This document shows positions 1 through 5,487 of a stretch of DNA of 6,676 nucleotides, one piece after another (within the stretch, counting starts at the first letter, position 1; every line of letters starts with the position of its first letter). The stretch is from Paracoccus sp. (in: a-proteobacteria) (GTDB taxonomy: Bacteria; Pseudomonadota; Alphaproteobacteria; Rhodobacterales; Rhodobacteraceae). Made by a program: the position numbers and the translations under genes. Below the pieces are notes generated by a model, which saw nothing but the letters and a program-made list of their open reading frames with translations, was not told where the DNA came from and made no database searches. The stretch is taken from positions 1 through 6,676 of the forward strand of contig JAPSIP010000083.1 of assembly GCA_031178645.1 (NCBI GenBank), written 5' to 3'.

Positions 1-1
1 G

Positions 2-127
2 GGGACCATCATGGATGCCCGGCATGTGATCCTCGTGGCAACCGGCGCGCAGAAGGCGCAGGCTGTCCGCGATTTCGTTGAAGGGCCGGTGTCCGCGACC
101 GAGCCGCGGATCGGCCGGAAGACCTAG
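2..127 (+). CDS. nagB: Glucosamine-6-phosphate deaminase, C-terminal fragment with an atypical end (5' part outside window)
   Basis: The open frame enters from the left edge and reads GTIMDARHVILVATGAQKAQ, then VRDFVEGPVSA, before ending at a TAG (125-127). The pattern 'G-T-[IV]-[ML]-[DE]-A-R-x-V-[IL]-L-[LV]-A-x-G-x-x-K-A-x-A-[VL]' followed by 'VEGPV[ST]A' is characteristic of the C-terminal part of NagB. NagB is a cytoplasmic enzyme that converts glucosamine-6-phosphate to fructose-6-phosphate and ammonia. In the family this block is normally followed by about 30-40 more residues, including a Leu-Gln-x-His-Pro segment. Here only about ten unrelated residues (TEPRIGRKT) follow, and no reading frame just downstream encodes the missing segment. 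The gene is therefore either truncated or has a replaced C-terminus. Its stop overlaps the stop of the convergent membrane-protein gene within CTAG. The family call is fairly secure. Whether the protein is functional is unknown. Confidence 0.7.
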   Translation, partial: GTIMDARHVILVATGAQKAQAVRDFVEGPVSATEPRIGRKT

Positions 128-519
128 CGTTCGGCGACCAGCGTCCGGCCAGCGGGTCGTGCCGGGCGGGCGGGCGCGGGTTCCGGCTGCGGTTGCGGCT
201 CGGCCGCGACCTCGCGCAGGGGCGAGGGGGTGAAGACCCGCGCCGGTGCGGCCAGGGGCGCGGCCCCGCCCTGGCCCGCGATGCGGCGCAGCGCCTCAGC
301 CCCGCGCCGGGCCGAAATGGCGACCGAGACAAGCGCCAGGCAGCAACCCGACAGCAGGATCAGCAGCACGATCCCCAGCAGTCCCAGGAACACGGGCAGC
401 GGCGGGATGCCTTCGGCCTGCCCGACCTGTGTGACGATCGCCCCCACCAGGGCCAGGACGCCCACTGCGAAGACCGCGCCGACGATCCGCTGCACCCACA
501 CCATCACATCCGCCTTCAT
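124..519 (-). CDS. Small two-helix membrane protein with Ala/Pro-rich tail, function unknown
   Basis: A 131-residue protein when started at the ATG at 519. That start is preferred because AAGGGA lies 6 bases upstream (526-531 read on the minus strand). An in-frame ATG at 588 would add 23 hydrophilic residues and has no clear ribosome binding site. Two strongly hydrophobic segments are visible, at about residues 12-32 and 43-68. The second contains a Cys-Cys pair (residues 59-60). A basic stretch (ARRGAEALRR, about 70-79) follows and suggests that the long C-terminal tail is cytoplasmic. The tail (80-131) is low-complexity Ala/Pro with a QPQPEPAPARPARPAG run, so it is probably disordered. I do not recognise the family. 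The gene converges on the nagB-like fragment and diverges from the phosphodiesterase gene. Confidence 0.7.
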   Translation of the reverse strand: MKADVMVWVQRIVGAVFAVGVLALVGAIVTQVGQAEGIPPLPVFLGLLGIVLLILLSGCCLALVSVAISARRGAEALRRIAGQGGAAPLAAPARVFTPSPLREVAAEPQPQPEPAPARPARPAGRTLVAER

Positions 520-628
520 GGCCTGTCCCTTCTTGTTTTCCCTGCCCTGCCACCGGCTGGCGCGTGGATCAAGCCCGCCCTGCTTCATTTTGTCGTGCGC
601 CCCGCTGCCCCCCTTTCGCGGAGGCTGA

Positions 629-644
629 TTTTATTAGAATAAAA
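629..644. repeat. AT-rich perfect palindrome, candidate operator
   Basis: TTTTATT-AG-AATAAAA is a perfect inverted repeat with 7-base arms and a 2-base centre. It is too tight to form a hairpin, and its symmetry suits binding of a dimeric regulator. It lies in the divergent spacer, 110 bases upstream of the phosphodiesterase ATG and about 110 bases upstream of the membrane-protein ATG. The palindrome is seen directly in the sequence. The operator role is inference, and no regulator family is recognised from the motif. Confidence 0.4.
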
Positions 645-731
645 CAAAACTGTCGCAGAAGCGTTAACCTTTCTGGCGACTGTCTGCGGGCAGCGCGCCG
701 GTCGGCGTCGCAGCGACATTGGTGTAATGAT

Positions 732-737
732 CAGGAA
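732..737 (+). promoter_or_regulatory. Ribosome binding site that decides the phosphodiesterase start
   Basis: CAGGAA, with core AGGA at 733-736, lies 8 bases before the ATG at 745. This favours the 745 start over the in-frame ATG at 727. The 745 start also puts the basic residue and hydrophobic core of the signal peptide at the very N-terminus. Confidence 0.5.
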
Positions 738-744
738 CACGTTC

Positions 745-1809
745 ATGAAGATGCAGCTTGCCGCCCTTGCGGCCCTTTCGGCATTCGCCCTGTCCCCCGC
801 GGCCCATGCCGCCACCACCTGGAACACCCTGACCGGCGAGGCGCCGATCGTGGTCGCCCATCGCGGCGCCAGCGGCTATCTGCCCGAGGAGACGCTGGGC
901 AGCTATGAACTCGCCATCAAGATGGGCGCGGATTATATCGAACCCGATGTCCAGATGACCAAGGACGGCCACCTGGTAGCCATGCACGACACGACGCTGA
1001 ACCGCACGACCAATGTGGCGACCCTGTTCGCGCCCCGCAACGGTCGCTACAATGTCGGCGACTTCACCCTGGCGGAAGTCAAGCAGCTGACCGTCAAGCC
1101 GACCGGCGCGCTGTCGCAGCCCGATTCGACCTATCCGGGCTTCACGCCCACCATGCCCGATCCCTACAAGATCCCCACGCTGGACGAGGTGCTGGGCTTC
1201 CTGAAGAACTACAACAGCGCGAACGGCACCTCGGTCGGCATCTATCCCGAGGCCAAGGCCCCCTTCGATTCCGTGAAGGAACAGAAGATCATCGCCTCGT
1301 TGAAGGACAACGGCTTCACCAAGGCGGCGGACAAGGTGATCCTGCAATCCTTTGCCTATCAGTCGGTCGCGAACCTGACCGATCTTCTGGACATGAACGA
1401 CATGGAGGCCGAGGTCGCGCAGCTGGGATCCGTCCGCCTGCAGGACGGCGTCTTTGGCGTGAACGGCAGCGACGGCTTCTGGTCGCTGGACCAGATCGCC
1501 AGCGTGGCGACGGGTGTGGGCGTCAGCTATACCGGCATCACCGAGGACTTCATCAAGGCTGCCCATAACCTGGGCCTCAAGGTCCACGCCTATACCTTCC
1601 GCCCGCTGAAGGAAGACGAGGCCTTTGCGATGATCCAGCCGATGCTGGACTGGGGCCTGGACGGGTTCTTCACCGACTATACCGACCTGGGCCGCACCGT
1701 GGTCGATGCCAACGCGCCCGCGCCCGTGCCGCTGCCCGCCGCCGCGCCGCTGCTGCTGGCGGGCATCGGCGGCCTGGCCCTGCTGCGTCGTCGCCGGAAA
1801 GCCGCCTGA
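745..1809 (+). CDS. Exported glycerophosphodiester phosphodiesterase with VPLPA-type C-terminal sorting signal
   Basis: A 354-residue GDPD-family (GlpQ-like) enzyme, expected to hydrolyse glycerophosphodiesters to glycerol-3-phosphate and an alcohol outside the cytoplasm. The signal peptide is MKMQLAALAALSAFALSPAAHA, with likely cleavage after AHA at residue 22. The TIM-barrel fold carries the expected active-site motifs: VVAHRGAS (H39, R40), YIEPDV (E66, D68), MHDTTLNRTT (H81), then YPEAK, VHAYTFRP and the closing DGFFTDYTD. The insert between the HD motif and the PTLDEVL motif is long, as in periplasmic GlpQ-type enzymes. The last 27 residues (328-354) are VPLPAAAPLLLAGIGG, then LALL, then RRRRKAA. 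This is the proline signature, hydrophobic helix and basic end of PEP-CTERM-like tags of the VPLPA class. Such tags are known to be processed by exosortases, so a surface or envelope-anchored enzyme is inferred. No exosortase gene is in the window. The start is set by AGGA 8 bases upstream; an ATG at 727 is the alternative. Confidence 0.93.
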   Translation: MKMQLAALAALSAFALSPAAHAATTWNTLTGEAPIVVAHRGASGYLPEETLGSYELAIKMGADYIEPDVQMTKDGHLVAMHDTTLNRTTNVATLFAPRNGRYNVGDFTLAEVKQLTVKPTGALSQPDSTYPGFTPTMPDPYKIPTLDEVLGFLKNYNSANGTSVGIYPEAKAPFDSVKEQKIIASLKDNGFTKAADKVILQSFAYQSVANLTDLLDMNDMEAEVAQLGSVRLQDGVFGVNGSDGFWSLDQIASVATGVGVSYTGITEDFIKAAHNLGLKVHAYTFRPLKEDEAFAMIQPMLDWGLDGFFTDYTDLGRTVVDANAPAPVPLPAAAPLLLAGIGGLALLRRRRKAA

Positions 1810-1816
1810 CCGGACG

Positions 1817-1841
1817 GGGCGCTGCCAGGGCGGCGCCCTTT
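1817..1841 (+). terminator. GC-rich hairpin after the phosphodiesterase gene, weak intrinsic terminator candidate
   Basis: Beginning 8 bases after the stop codon, GGGCGCTGC (1817-1825) can pair with GCGGCGCCC (1830-1838), including one G-U pair, around a CAGG loop. Only a short run of three T follows (1839-1841). The stem is strong but the T tract is poor, so termination efficiency is uncertain. Confidence 0.4.
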
Positions 1842-2103
1842 GCCTGCCTTGGCCAGAATGCAGGGCGAAGGCGCCTTCCTGTCGGCCCATGCCCGCAGGG
1901 ACCGCTTCGTCCTTCTGGGGGATCTCAGCCATGCGGCCAGTTCGGACTCAAGCCTGGTCCCGCCCGGCCTTCCCGCCGAGGCTGAACTGCGCCAGCGGTC
2001 CCTGATCCTCGCGGCGGCCTGGCCCTTTAACGTCCTGGGCGGCGGGACGCGAGTGGATGCCACGATGGCAGGCCCGCTTCTGGGCCTGACCTGGCGGTTC
2101 TGA
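1840..2103 (+). pseudogene. Orphan reading frame, probable remnant of an outer-membrane beta-barrel protein gene
   Basis: An open frame runs from a TTG at 1840 (first ATG at 1858) to TGA at 2101-2103 and shows strong G/C third-position bias, as real genes here do. It reads ARMQGEGAFLSAHARRDRF, then VLLGDLSHAASSDSS, a short AEAELRQRS segment, then LILAAAWPFNVLGGG and TRVDATMAG, ending LLGLTWRF. The alternating strand-like segments, the LLGDL/AEAELRQRSLILAA pattern and the terminal Phe recall the C-terminal half of small outer-membrane beta-barrel proteins of Rhodobacteraceae. That comparison is from memory and is not a search result. No ribosome binding site precedes either start, no signal peptide is present, and the putative start overlaps the terminator hairpin. 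A decayed gene fragment is therefore more likely than a functional 80-88 residue protein. It ends 6 bases from the stop of convergent gshA. Confidence 0.4.
2069..2088. terminator. Perfect hairpin just downstream of gshA, possible terminator without T tract
   Basis: CAGGCCC (2069-2075) and GGGCCTG (2082-2088) form a perfect 7-bp stem with a 6-base loop. It lies 21 bases past the gshA stop in the direction of gshA transcription, and it also overlaps the end of the orphan frame. Neither side has a T run, so it could be an mRNA 3'-end stabilising hairpin or a chance structure within coding-like sequence. Confidence 0.3.
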
Positions 2104-2109
2104 TTGCGC

Positions 2110-3480
2110 CTAGTAGGAATATTCGCGATAGATCGGCGTCAGATCGCCGGCCCATTCGCCGTGGTATTTTTCAAGCAGTTCGTCTGCAAGGACAGTCCCG
2201 CTGTCCACGCTTTCCTTCAGCGCATTGAGGAAATGCGTCTCGTCCGGGACAAGGCCGCCCGCGCCGGGACGGGCGCGGTTGTTCAGGCCCTGTTCGGCGA
2301 TTGCCAGAACCTCGCGCGCCAGATCCTGCATGTGGACGCCGTTCACGCTGGCCTGCAGGCCGCGGATCCCGGCGTCGCGGCGCAGGCCCTCGCGGGTCTC
2401 GTCGTCCCAGTCCTTGACCAGATCCCAGGCCGCATCAAGCGCCCCTCCGTCATAGATCAGCCCCACCCACAGAGCGGGCAGCGCACAAAGCCTGCGCCAA
2501 GGGCCGCCGTCGGCGCCGCGCATCTCGATGTATTTCTTGACGCGGGCTTCCGGGAAGACGGTGGTCATGTGGTCCGCCCAGTCCGACAGGGTGGGCACCT
2601 CGCCCGGCAGCGCGGGCAGGCGGCCATCCAGGAAGTCGCGGAAGCTCTGGCCCAAGGCGTCGATGTATTTGCCGTCGCGATACACGAAATACATCGGCAC
2701 GTTCAGGACATAGTCAACCCAGGCGTCATAGCCGAAGCCGTCCTGGAACACGAAGGGCAGCATCCCGGTGCGGGCATTGTCCAGGTTCTGCCAGATATGG
2801 GCGCGCCAGCTTTTCCAGCCATTGGGCTTGCCGTCCAGGAAGGGCGAATTGGCGAACAGCGCATTGGCGACCGGCTGCAGCGACAGGGCCACGCGCATCT
2901 TCTGGACCATGTCGGCTTCGCTGCCGAAGTCCAGGTTCACCTGCACGGTGCAGGTGCGATACATCATCTGCTTGCCCAGCGTGCCGACCCGGTCCATGTA
3001 GTCTGTCATCAGCCGATAGCGCCCCTTGGGCATCATCGGCATGTCGTCCTGTCCCCAGATCGGGGCCGCGCCCAGGCCGATGAAGCCCGCGCCGATGCGG
3101 TCGGCGATTTCCTTCACCTCGGCCAGGTGCTGGTTCACCTCGTCGCAGGTCTGGTGGATGGTTTCCAGGGGCGCGCCCGACAGTTCAAGCTGCCCGCCCG
3201 GTTCCAGGCTGATATTGGCCCCGTCGCGTTCAAGGCCGATCAGCTTGTCCTGCTCCATCACCGGGTTCCAGCCAAAGCGTTCCTGCAGGCCCGACAGCAT
3301 GGCATGGACGGAACAGGCGCCCTCATAGGGCAAGGGCATCAGGCTGTTCTTGTCATAGCCGAACTTCTCGTGCTCGGTCCCGATGCGCCAGGCGTCGCGC
3401 GGCTTTTCCCCGCTGGCGATATAGTCGGCCAACTGGTCACGGCTTTCGATCGGGCCTCCGCCCTGTTGTGGTATCGACAT
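2110..3480 (-). CDS. gshA: Glutamate-cysteine ligase, plant/alphaproteobacterial type
   Basis: A 456-residue cytoplasmic enzyme catalysing ATP-dependent joining of L-glutamate and L-cysteine to gamma-glutamylcysteine, the first step of glutathione synthesis. It belongs to the GCS2/plant-type class shared by alphaproteobacteria and plants and is close to the usual length. Visible family motifs are WRIGTEHEKFG (31-41, active-site acidic residues), ISLEPGGQLELSG (90-102), GAAPIW (137-142), MMYRTCTVQVNLDF (172-185) and the C-terminal DLAREVLAIAEQGL region. The ATG at 3480 has a modest AAAGG site 9 bases upstream (3490-3494). It is the last gene of the leftward cluster and is separated from the preceding membrane-protein gene by 68 bases, so it may also be transcribed from its own promoter. 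No frameshift or missing motif is seen. Confidence 0.96.
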   Translation of the reverse strand: MSIPQQGGGPIESRDQLADYIASGEKPRDAWRIGTEHEKFGYDKNSLMPLPYEGACSVHAMLSGLQERFGWNPVMEQDKLIGLERDGANISLEPGGQLELSGAPLETIHQTCDEVNQHLAEVKEIADRIGAGFIGLGAAPIWGQDDMPMMPKGRYRLMTDYMDRVGTLGKQMMYRTCTVQVNLDFGSEADMVQKMRVALSLQPVANALFANSPFLDGKPNGWKSWRAHIWQNLDNARTGMLPFVFQDGFGYDAWVDYVLNVPMYFVYRDGKYIDALGQSFRDFLDGRLPALPGEVPTLSDWADHMTTVFPEARVKKYIEMRGADGGPWRRLCALPALWVGLIYDGGALDAAWDLVKDWDDETREGLRRDAGIRGLQASVNGVHMQDLAREVLAIAEQGLNNRARPGAGGLVPDETHFLNALKESVDSGTVLADELLEKYHGEWAGDLTPIYREYSY

Positions 3481-3506
3481 GAGGAGAGGCCTTTCGAGCG
3501 TGTTTG

Positions 3507-3542
3507 CCGGTCACAGGTGGCAAGCGGCGCTGTCCAAGTCAA
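3507..3542 (-). promoter_or_regulatory. Candidate promoter for gshA
   Basis: Read on the minus strand, TTGACT (3542 down to 3537) matches the -35 consensus at five of six positions and lies in the 68-base gap upstream of gshA. The expected -10 region is GC-rich (around CACCTG) and matches poorly, as is common in GC-rich alphaproteobacteria. A start site near 3507 would give a leader of about 27 bases. The -35 match is direct and promoter activity is inferred. Confidence 0.3.
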
Positions 3543-3548
3543 CCCGCC

Positions 3549-4055
3549 TCAACCCCGCCTCCGCCAAACGGTGCGCACCGCGTCATGCTGGTCCGCGACA
3601 TGGGCCAGGGCGGCCGAGACCGCGCCCATGTCAAGGCCCGGCAGAGCCGTGAAGGCATGGGCGAGGGCATCAGAGCCGACTGCATCGACGGGCACCAGCA
3701 AAGCCTCGCCCGTCGCGCTGCGCAAGCGCCAGTGGCCTTGGCCCTTCAGGCGCAGCAGCCGGATCTCGACCAAGTCGCGCAGCGCGATCTCTCCGCCCAG
3801 GACGGCGGCGCCGAAATAGCGGACCGCCCCCTCGTCTACCTCGACCATGCCGGGGGCGGCGATGCCGCGGCGGAAGGGCAGCCTGCGGATCGCGCCGATC
3901 AGCAGCGACAGGCCGACCAGAAGGACAAGTGCGCCGAGGGCAGCGAAGAACCAGCCGCCGCGCAGGGTCAGCCATAGTCCGGCCAACAGGATCAGGGTTG
4001 CGACAATGGCCTCGGACCGTTGGGCGGCCCAGGTGCGCAGGTCAGGCCGGATCAT
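3549..4055 (-). CDS. Two-helix membrane protein with soluble C-terminal domain, function unknown
   Basis: A 168-residue protein. Two adjacent hydrophobic segments (about residues 17-31 and 35-54) form a helical hairpin, followed by a basic stretch (RRLPFRRG) and a soluble part of about 110 residues. The soluble part has several short beta-like segments: MVEVDEGAVRYFG, GGEIALRDLVEIRLLR, HWRLRSATGEALLVPV. Such a layout of paired helices followed by a small beta-rich domain resembles bacterial PH-like membrane proteins, but this is a shape argument and not a recognised homology. The ATG at 4055 lacks a Shine-Dalgarno sequence, and no better in-frame start exists upstream. It lies 39 bases after moaE and 68 before gshA, all on the same strand, so co-transcription with moaE is likely. 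The gene itself is well supported by length, hydrophobic pattern and codon bias. Confidence 0.8.
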   Translation of the reverse strand: MIRPDLRTWAAQRSEAIVATLILLAGLWLTLRGGWFFAALGALVLLVGLSLLIGAIRRLPFRRGIAAPGMVEVDEGAVRYFGAAVLGGEIALRDLVEIRLLRLKGQGHWRLRSATGEALLVPVDAVGSDALAHAFTALPGLDMGAVSAALAHVADQHDAVRTVWRRRG

Positions 4056-4094
4056 GGGTGGGGGCCGCGCATGGGTATTTGGACAACGAAGAAG

Positions 4095-4529
4095 CTACCA
4101 TCGGGCCAGGGCGTCTTCGTCGCTGGCCTTGGCATCGACCCAGCGGGCCGCGCCGTCATGGCCGATCTCGCGCTTCCAGAAGGGCGCGCGGGATTTCAGC
4201 CAGTCCATCAGGTAATCGGCAGCCTGGAAGGCCGCATGGCGGTGGCGGGCGGCGGTGGCGACCATCATGATCTGGTCGCCCACCGGCAGCCGTCCGTGGC
4301 GGTGAACGATGCGCCAGTCTGTCAGGGCGAAGCGTTCGGCGGCCTGCCTGCCATAATCGGACAGGGCGCGTTCCGTCATGCCGGGATAATGCTCGATCTC
4401 CAACGCGGCCAAGGCGCCCGTGTCGTCGCGCACCACGCCGGTGAAGGTGACGATGGCCCCCGCGCCTGAGCCGAAGCCCGCCAGCTCGGCTGCCAGGTCG
4501 AAGGGGGCGGAATGGACGCGGGCCGACAT
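4095..4529 (-). CDS. moaE: Molybdopterin synthase catalytic subunit
   Basis: A 144-residue protein matching the usual MoaE length. With MoaD it forms the heterotetrameric molybdopterin synthase, which inserts two sulfurs into cyclic pyranopterin monophosphate to make molybdopterin. Visible motifs are IVTFTGVVRD (26-35), LEIEHYPGM, RIVHRHGRLPVGD and the signature MDWLKSRAPFWKRE. The last supplies the two lysines (K112, K119) that correspond to the catalytic lysines of the family. The start lies only 3 bases after the moaD stop, indicating translational coupling in the order moaD-moaE. No moaA, moaB or moaC is in the window. Confidence 0.96.
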   Translation of the reverse strand: MSARVHSAPFDLAAELAGFGSGAGAIVTFTGVVRDDTGALAALEIEHYPGMTERALSDYGRQAAERFALTDWRIVHRHGRLPVGDQIMMVATAARHRHAAFQAADYLMDWLKSRAPFWKREIGHDGAARWVDAKASDEDALARW

Positions 4530-4532
4530 GGA

Positions 4533-4784
4533 TCAGCCCCCGGTCATGGGAGGGAAGAAGGCGACCTCTCGGGCATCCGCCAGGGGGCTGTCCAGATCGG
4601 CAAGCTGCTGGTCCACGGCGCAGCGTATTGCGGAAAGGTCGGAAAAGGCCGCGGCGTGCCAGTCGTCGCGGGCGGCAAGATCGGCGATCAGGTCGCGGAC
4701 GGTCGTTGCCGCGGTCTCGACCCGCTCGCGCGGCTGGCCGATGCGTTCGCGCAGCCAGGCGAAATACAGCACGTCAAGCGTCAT
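4533..4784 (-). CDS. moaD: Molybdopterin synthase sulfur carrier subunit
   Basis: An 83-residue ubiquitin-like protein that carries the sulfur as a C-terminal thiocarboxylate for MoaE. It begins MTLDVLYFAWLRERIG, a typical MoaD N-terminus, and ends FFPPMTGG. The terminal Gly-Gly required for adenylation and thiocarboxylation is exactly at the end. The ATG at 4784 is chosen over the in-frame ATG at 4820 because the extra 12 residues (MSRRALTCANPA) are not part of the fold and would overlap pgsA further. With this start the gene overlaps the end of pgsA by 11 bases (4774-4784). It has no Shine-Dalgarno of its own, so re-initiation after pgsA translation is likely. Confidence 0.95.
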   Translation of the reverse strand: MTLDVLYFAWLRERIGQPRERVETAATTVRDLIADLAARDDWHAAAFSDLSAIRCAVDQQLADLDSPLADAREVAFFPPMTGG

Positions 4785-5406
4785 GGCCGGGTTCGCGCAG
4801 GTAAGGGCGCGCCTTGACAAAGTAATCCCAGCCCGTCCAGGCCGTCAGGATCGCGGCGATCCAGATCAGCAGCAGCCCCGCTTGCGTCGCCAGATCCGCC
4901 CAGGACGACGACCAGGGCAGGTCCGTTTCCCCCACGCGCGGCGGGCGGCCATGTTCGACATAGGCCAGCCCCGTGCCCAGAAACAGGACCGAGATGGCGA
5001 CCATCTGCGTGGTGGTCTTCCATTTCGCCAGCTTTGTCACCTTCAGCAGGCGCGCGCTTGATCCCAGGAATTCGCGCAGGCCGGACACGAAGACCTCTCG
5101 GAACAGGATCAGGGTCGCAGGAAGGATCAGCCAGGGGTTCATCCCGGAATATCCGGTGATGACAACGATGGCGATCACCACCATGGCCTTGTCGGCGATG
5201 GGATCCATGGCCGCGCCGAACCGGCTTTCCTGCTGCCAGCTGCGCGCCAGGTAGCCGTCGATCCAGTCGGTCACGGCTGCGATCATGAACAGCGCTAACG
5301 CTGCCCAATCCGCCCAGGGACGGCTGAAATACAGAAACATCAGCGGCACGGCGGGCGCCGCGATCAGCCGAAGCAGGGTCAGGATATTGGGGACGGTCCA
5401 ACGCAT
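4774..5406 (-). CDS. pgsA: CDP-diacylglycerol-glycerol-3-phosphate 3-phosphatidyltransferase
   Basis: A 210-residue integral inner-membrane enzyme that makes phosphatidylglycerophosphate, the committed step to phosphatidylglycerol and cardiolipin. The complete CDP-alcohol phosphotransferase motif D-x2-DG-x2-AR-x8-G-x3-D-x3-D is present, with D47, D50, D68 and D72 (DWIDGYLAR, then GAAMDPIADK). The N-terminus MRWTVPNILTLLRLIAAPA is typical of PgsA. Several hydrophobic segments follow, at about 14-28, 33-46, 74-86, 89-101, 135-149 and 172-190. The ATG at 5406 has no clear Shine-Dalgarno sequence. It sits downstream of uvrC, the classical proteobacterial arrangement, but here with a small extra gene in between. 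It is followed by moaD with an 11-base overlap. Confidence 0.96.
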   Translation of the reverse strand: MRWTVPNILTLLRLIAAPAVPLMFLYFSRPWADWAALALFMIAAVTDWIDGYLARSWQQESRFGAAMDPIADKAMVVIAIVVITGYSGMNPWLILPATLILFREVFVSGLREFLGSSARLLKVTKLAKWKTTTQMVAISVLFLGTGLAYVEHGRPPRVGETDLPWSSSWADLATQAGLLLIWIAAILTAWTGWDYFVKARPYLREPGHDA

Positions 5407-5438
5407 AAGGGCAAGCTAGTCCGTGGCGCCGGACTTGG

Positions 5439-5472
5439 AAAGGGGCGGCGCATCGAAATACGCCGCGCCCCC
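5439..5472 (-). terminator. Hairpin between the DUF6152-like gene and pgsA, weak terminator candidate
   Basis: On the minus strand a GC-rich inverted repeat pairs 5461-5466 (CGCCGC on the plus strand) with 5445-5450 (GCGGCG). It has a 10-base AT-richer loop and further G-C pairing outside a mismatch, and is followed by TTT (5441-5439). It sits 16 bases after the stop of the DUF6152-like gene. The short T tract makes full termination doubtful. If it works, pgsA would need its own promoter in the remaining 30 or so bases, which I cannot see. Confidence 0.35.
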
Positions 5473-5487
5473 GGATTGCGCCGCCGT

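Larger units (their letters stand above)
520..744. promoter_or_regulatory. Divergent intergenic region between the membrane-protein and phosphodiesterase genes
   Basis: About 225 bases with no convincing gene. Both flanking genes are transcribed away from it, so it should hold their promoters. An AT-rich island at about 627-650, in an otherwise very GC-rich context, contains a perfect 16-base palindrome (629-644). TAGAAT at 635-640 resembles a -10 hexamer for rightward transcription, but no good -35 lies at the right distance. Downstream, GTCGCAG occurs twice (652-658 and 707-713, 55 bases apart). The second copy is part of the short palindrome GTCGC-A-GCGAC (707-717). No promoter can be assigned with certainty. 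Confidence 0.45.

Noticed and set aside
140..230. G/C-rich short-period repetition resembling a tandem repeat
   Set aside because: It encodes the Pro/Ala-rich tail of the membrane protein and has no regular unit, so it is low-complexity coding sequence and not a repeat array.
193..642. Plus-strand open frames across the small membrane-protein gene
   Set aside because: They are Gln/Arg/His-rich shadows without start signals. The minus-strand frame has two clean transmembrane segments and a ribosome binding site.
648..670. Possible Pho box upstream of the phosphodiesterase (CTGTCGC followed about 5 bases later by CGTTAAC)
   Set aside because: Phosphate control would make sense for this enzyme, but only the first half (CTGTC) resembles the PhoB direct repeat. 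The second half does not match, so the site is not supported.
664..1932. A minus-strand open frame of 422 codons antisense to the phosphodiesterase
   Set aside because: The translation is rich in Gln/Gly/Arg/His with no recognisable motifs, as expected for the complement of a high-GC gene. The opposite strand has a complete GDPD protein with signal peptide and catalytic motifs.
2104..3819. A plus-strand open frame of 571 codons antisense to gshA and the neighbouring membrane-protein gene
   Set aside because: It is a shadow frame produced by high GC and third-position bias of the minus-strand genes. It has no ribosome binding site, its translation shows no family pattern, and gshA is unmistakable on the other strand.
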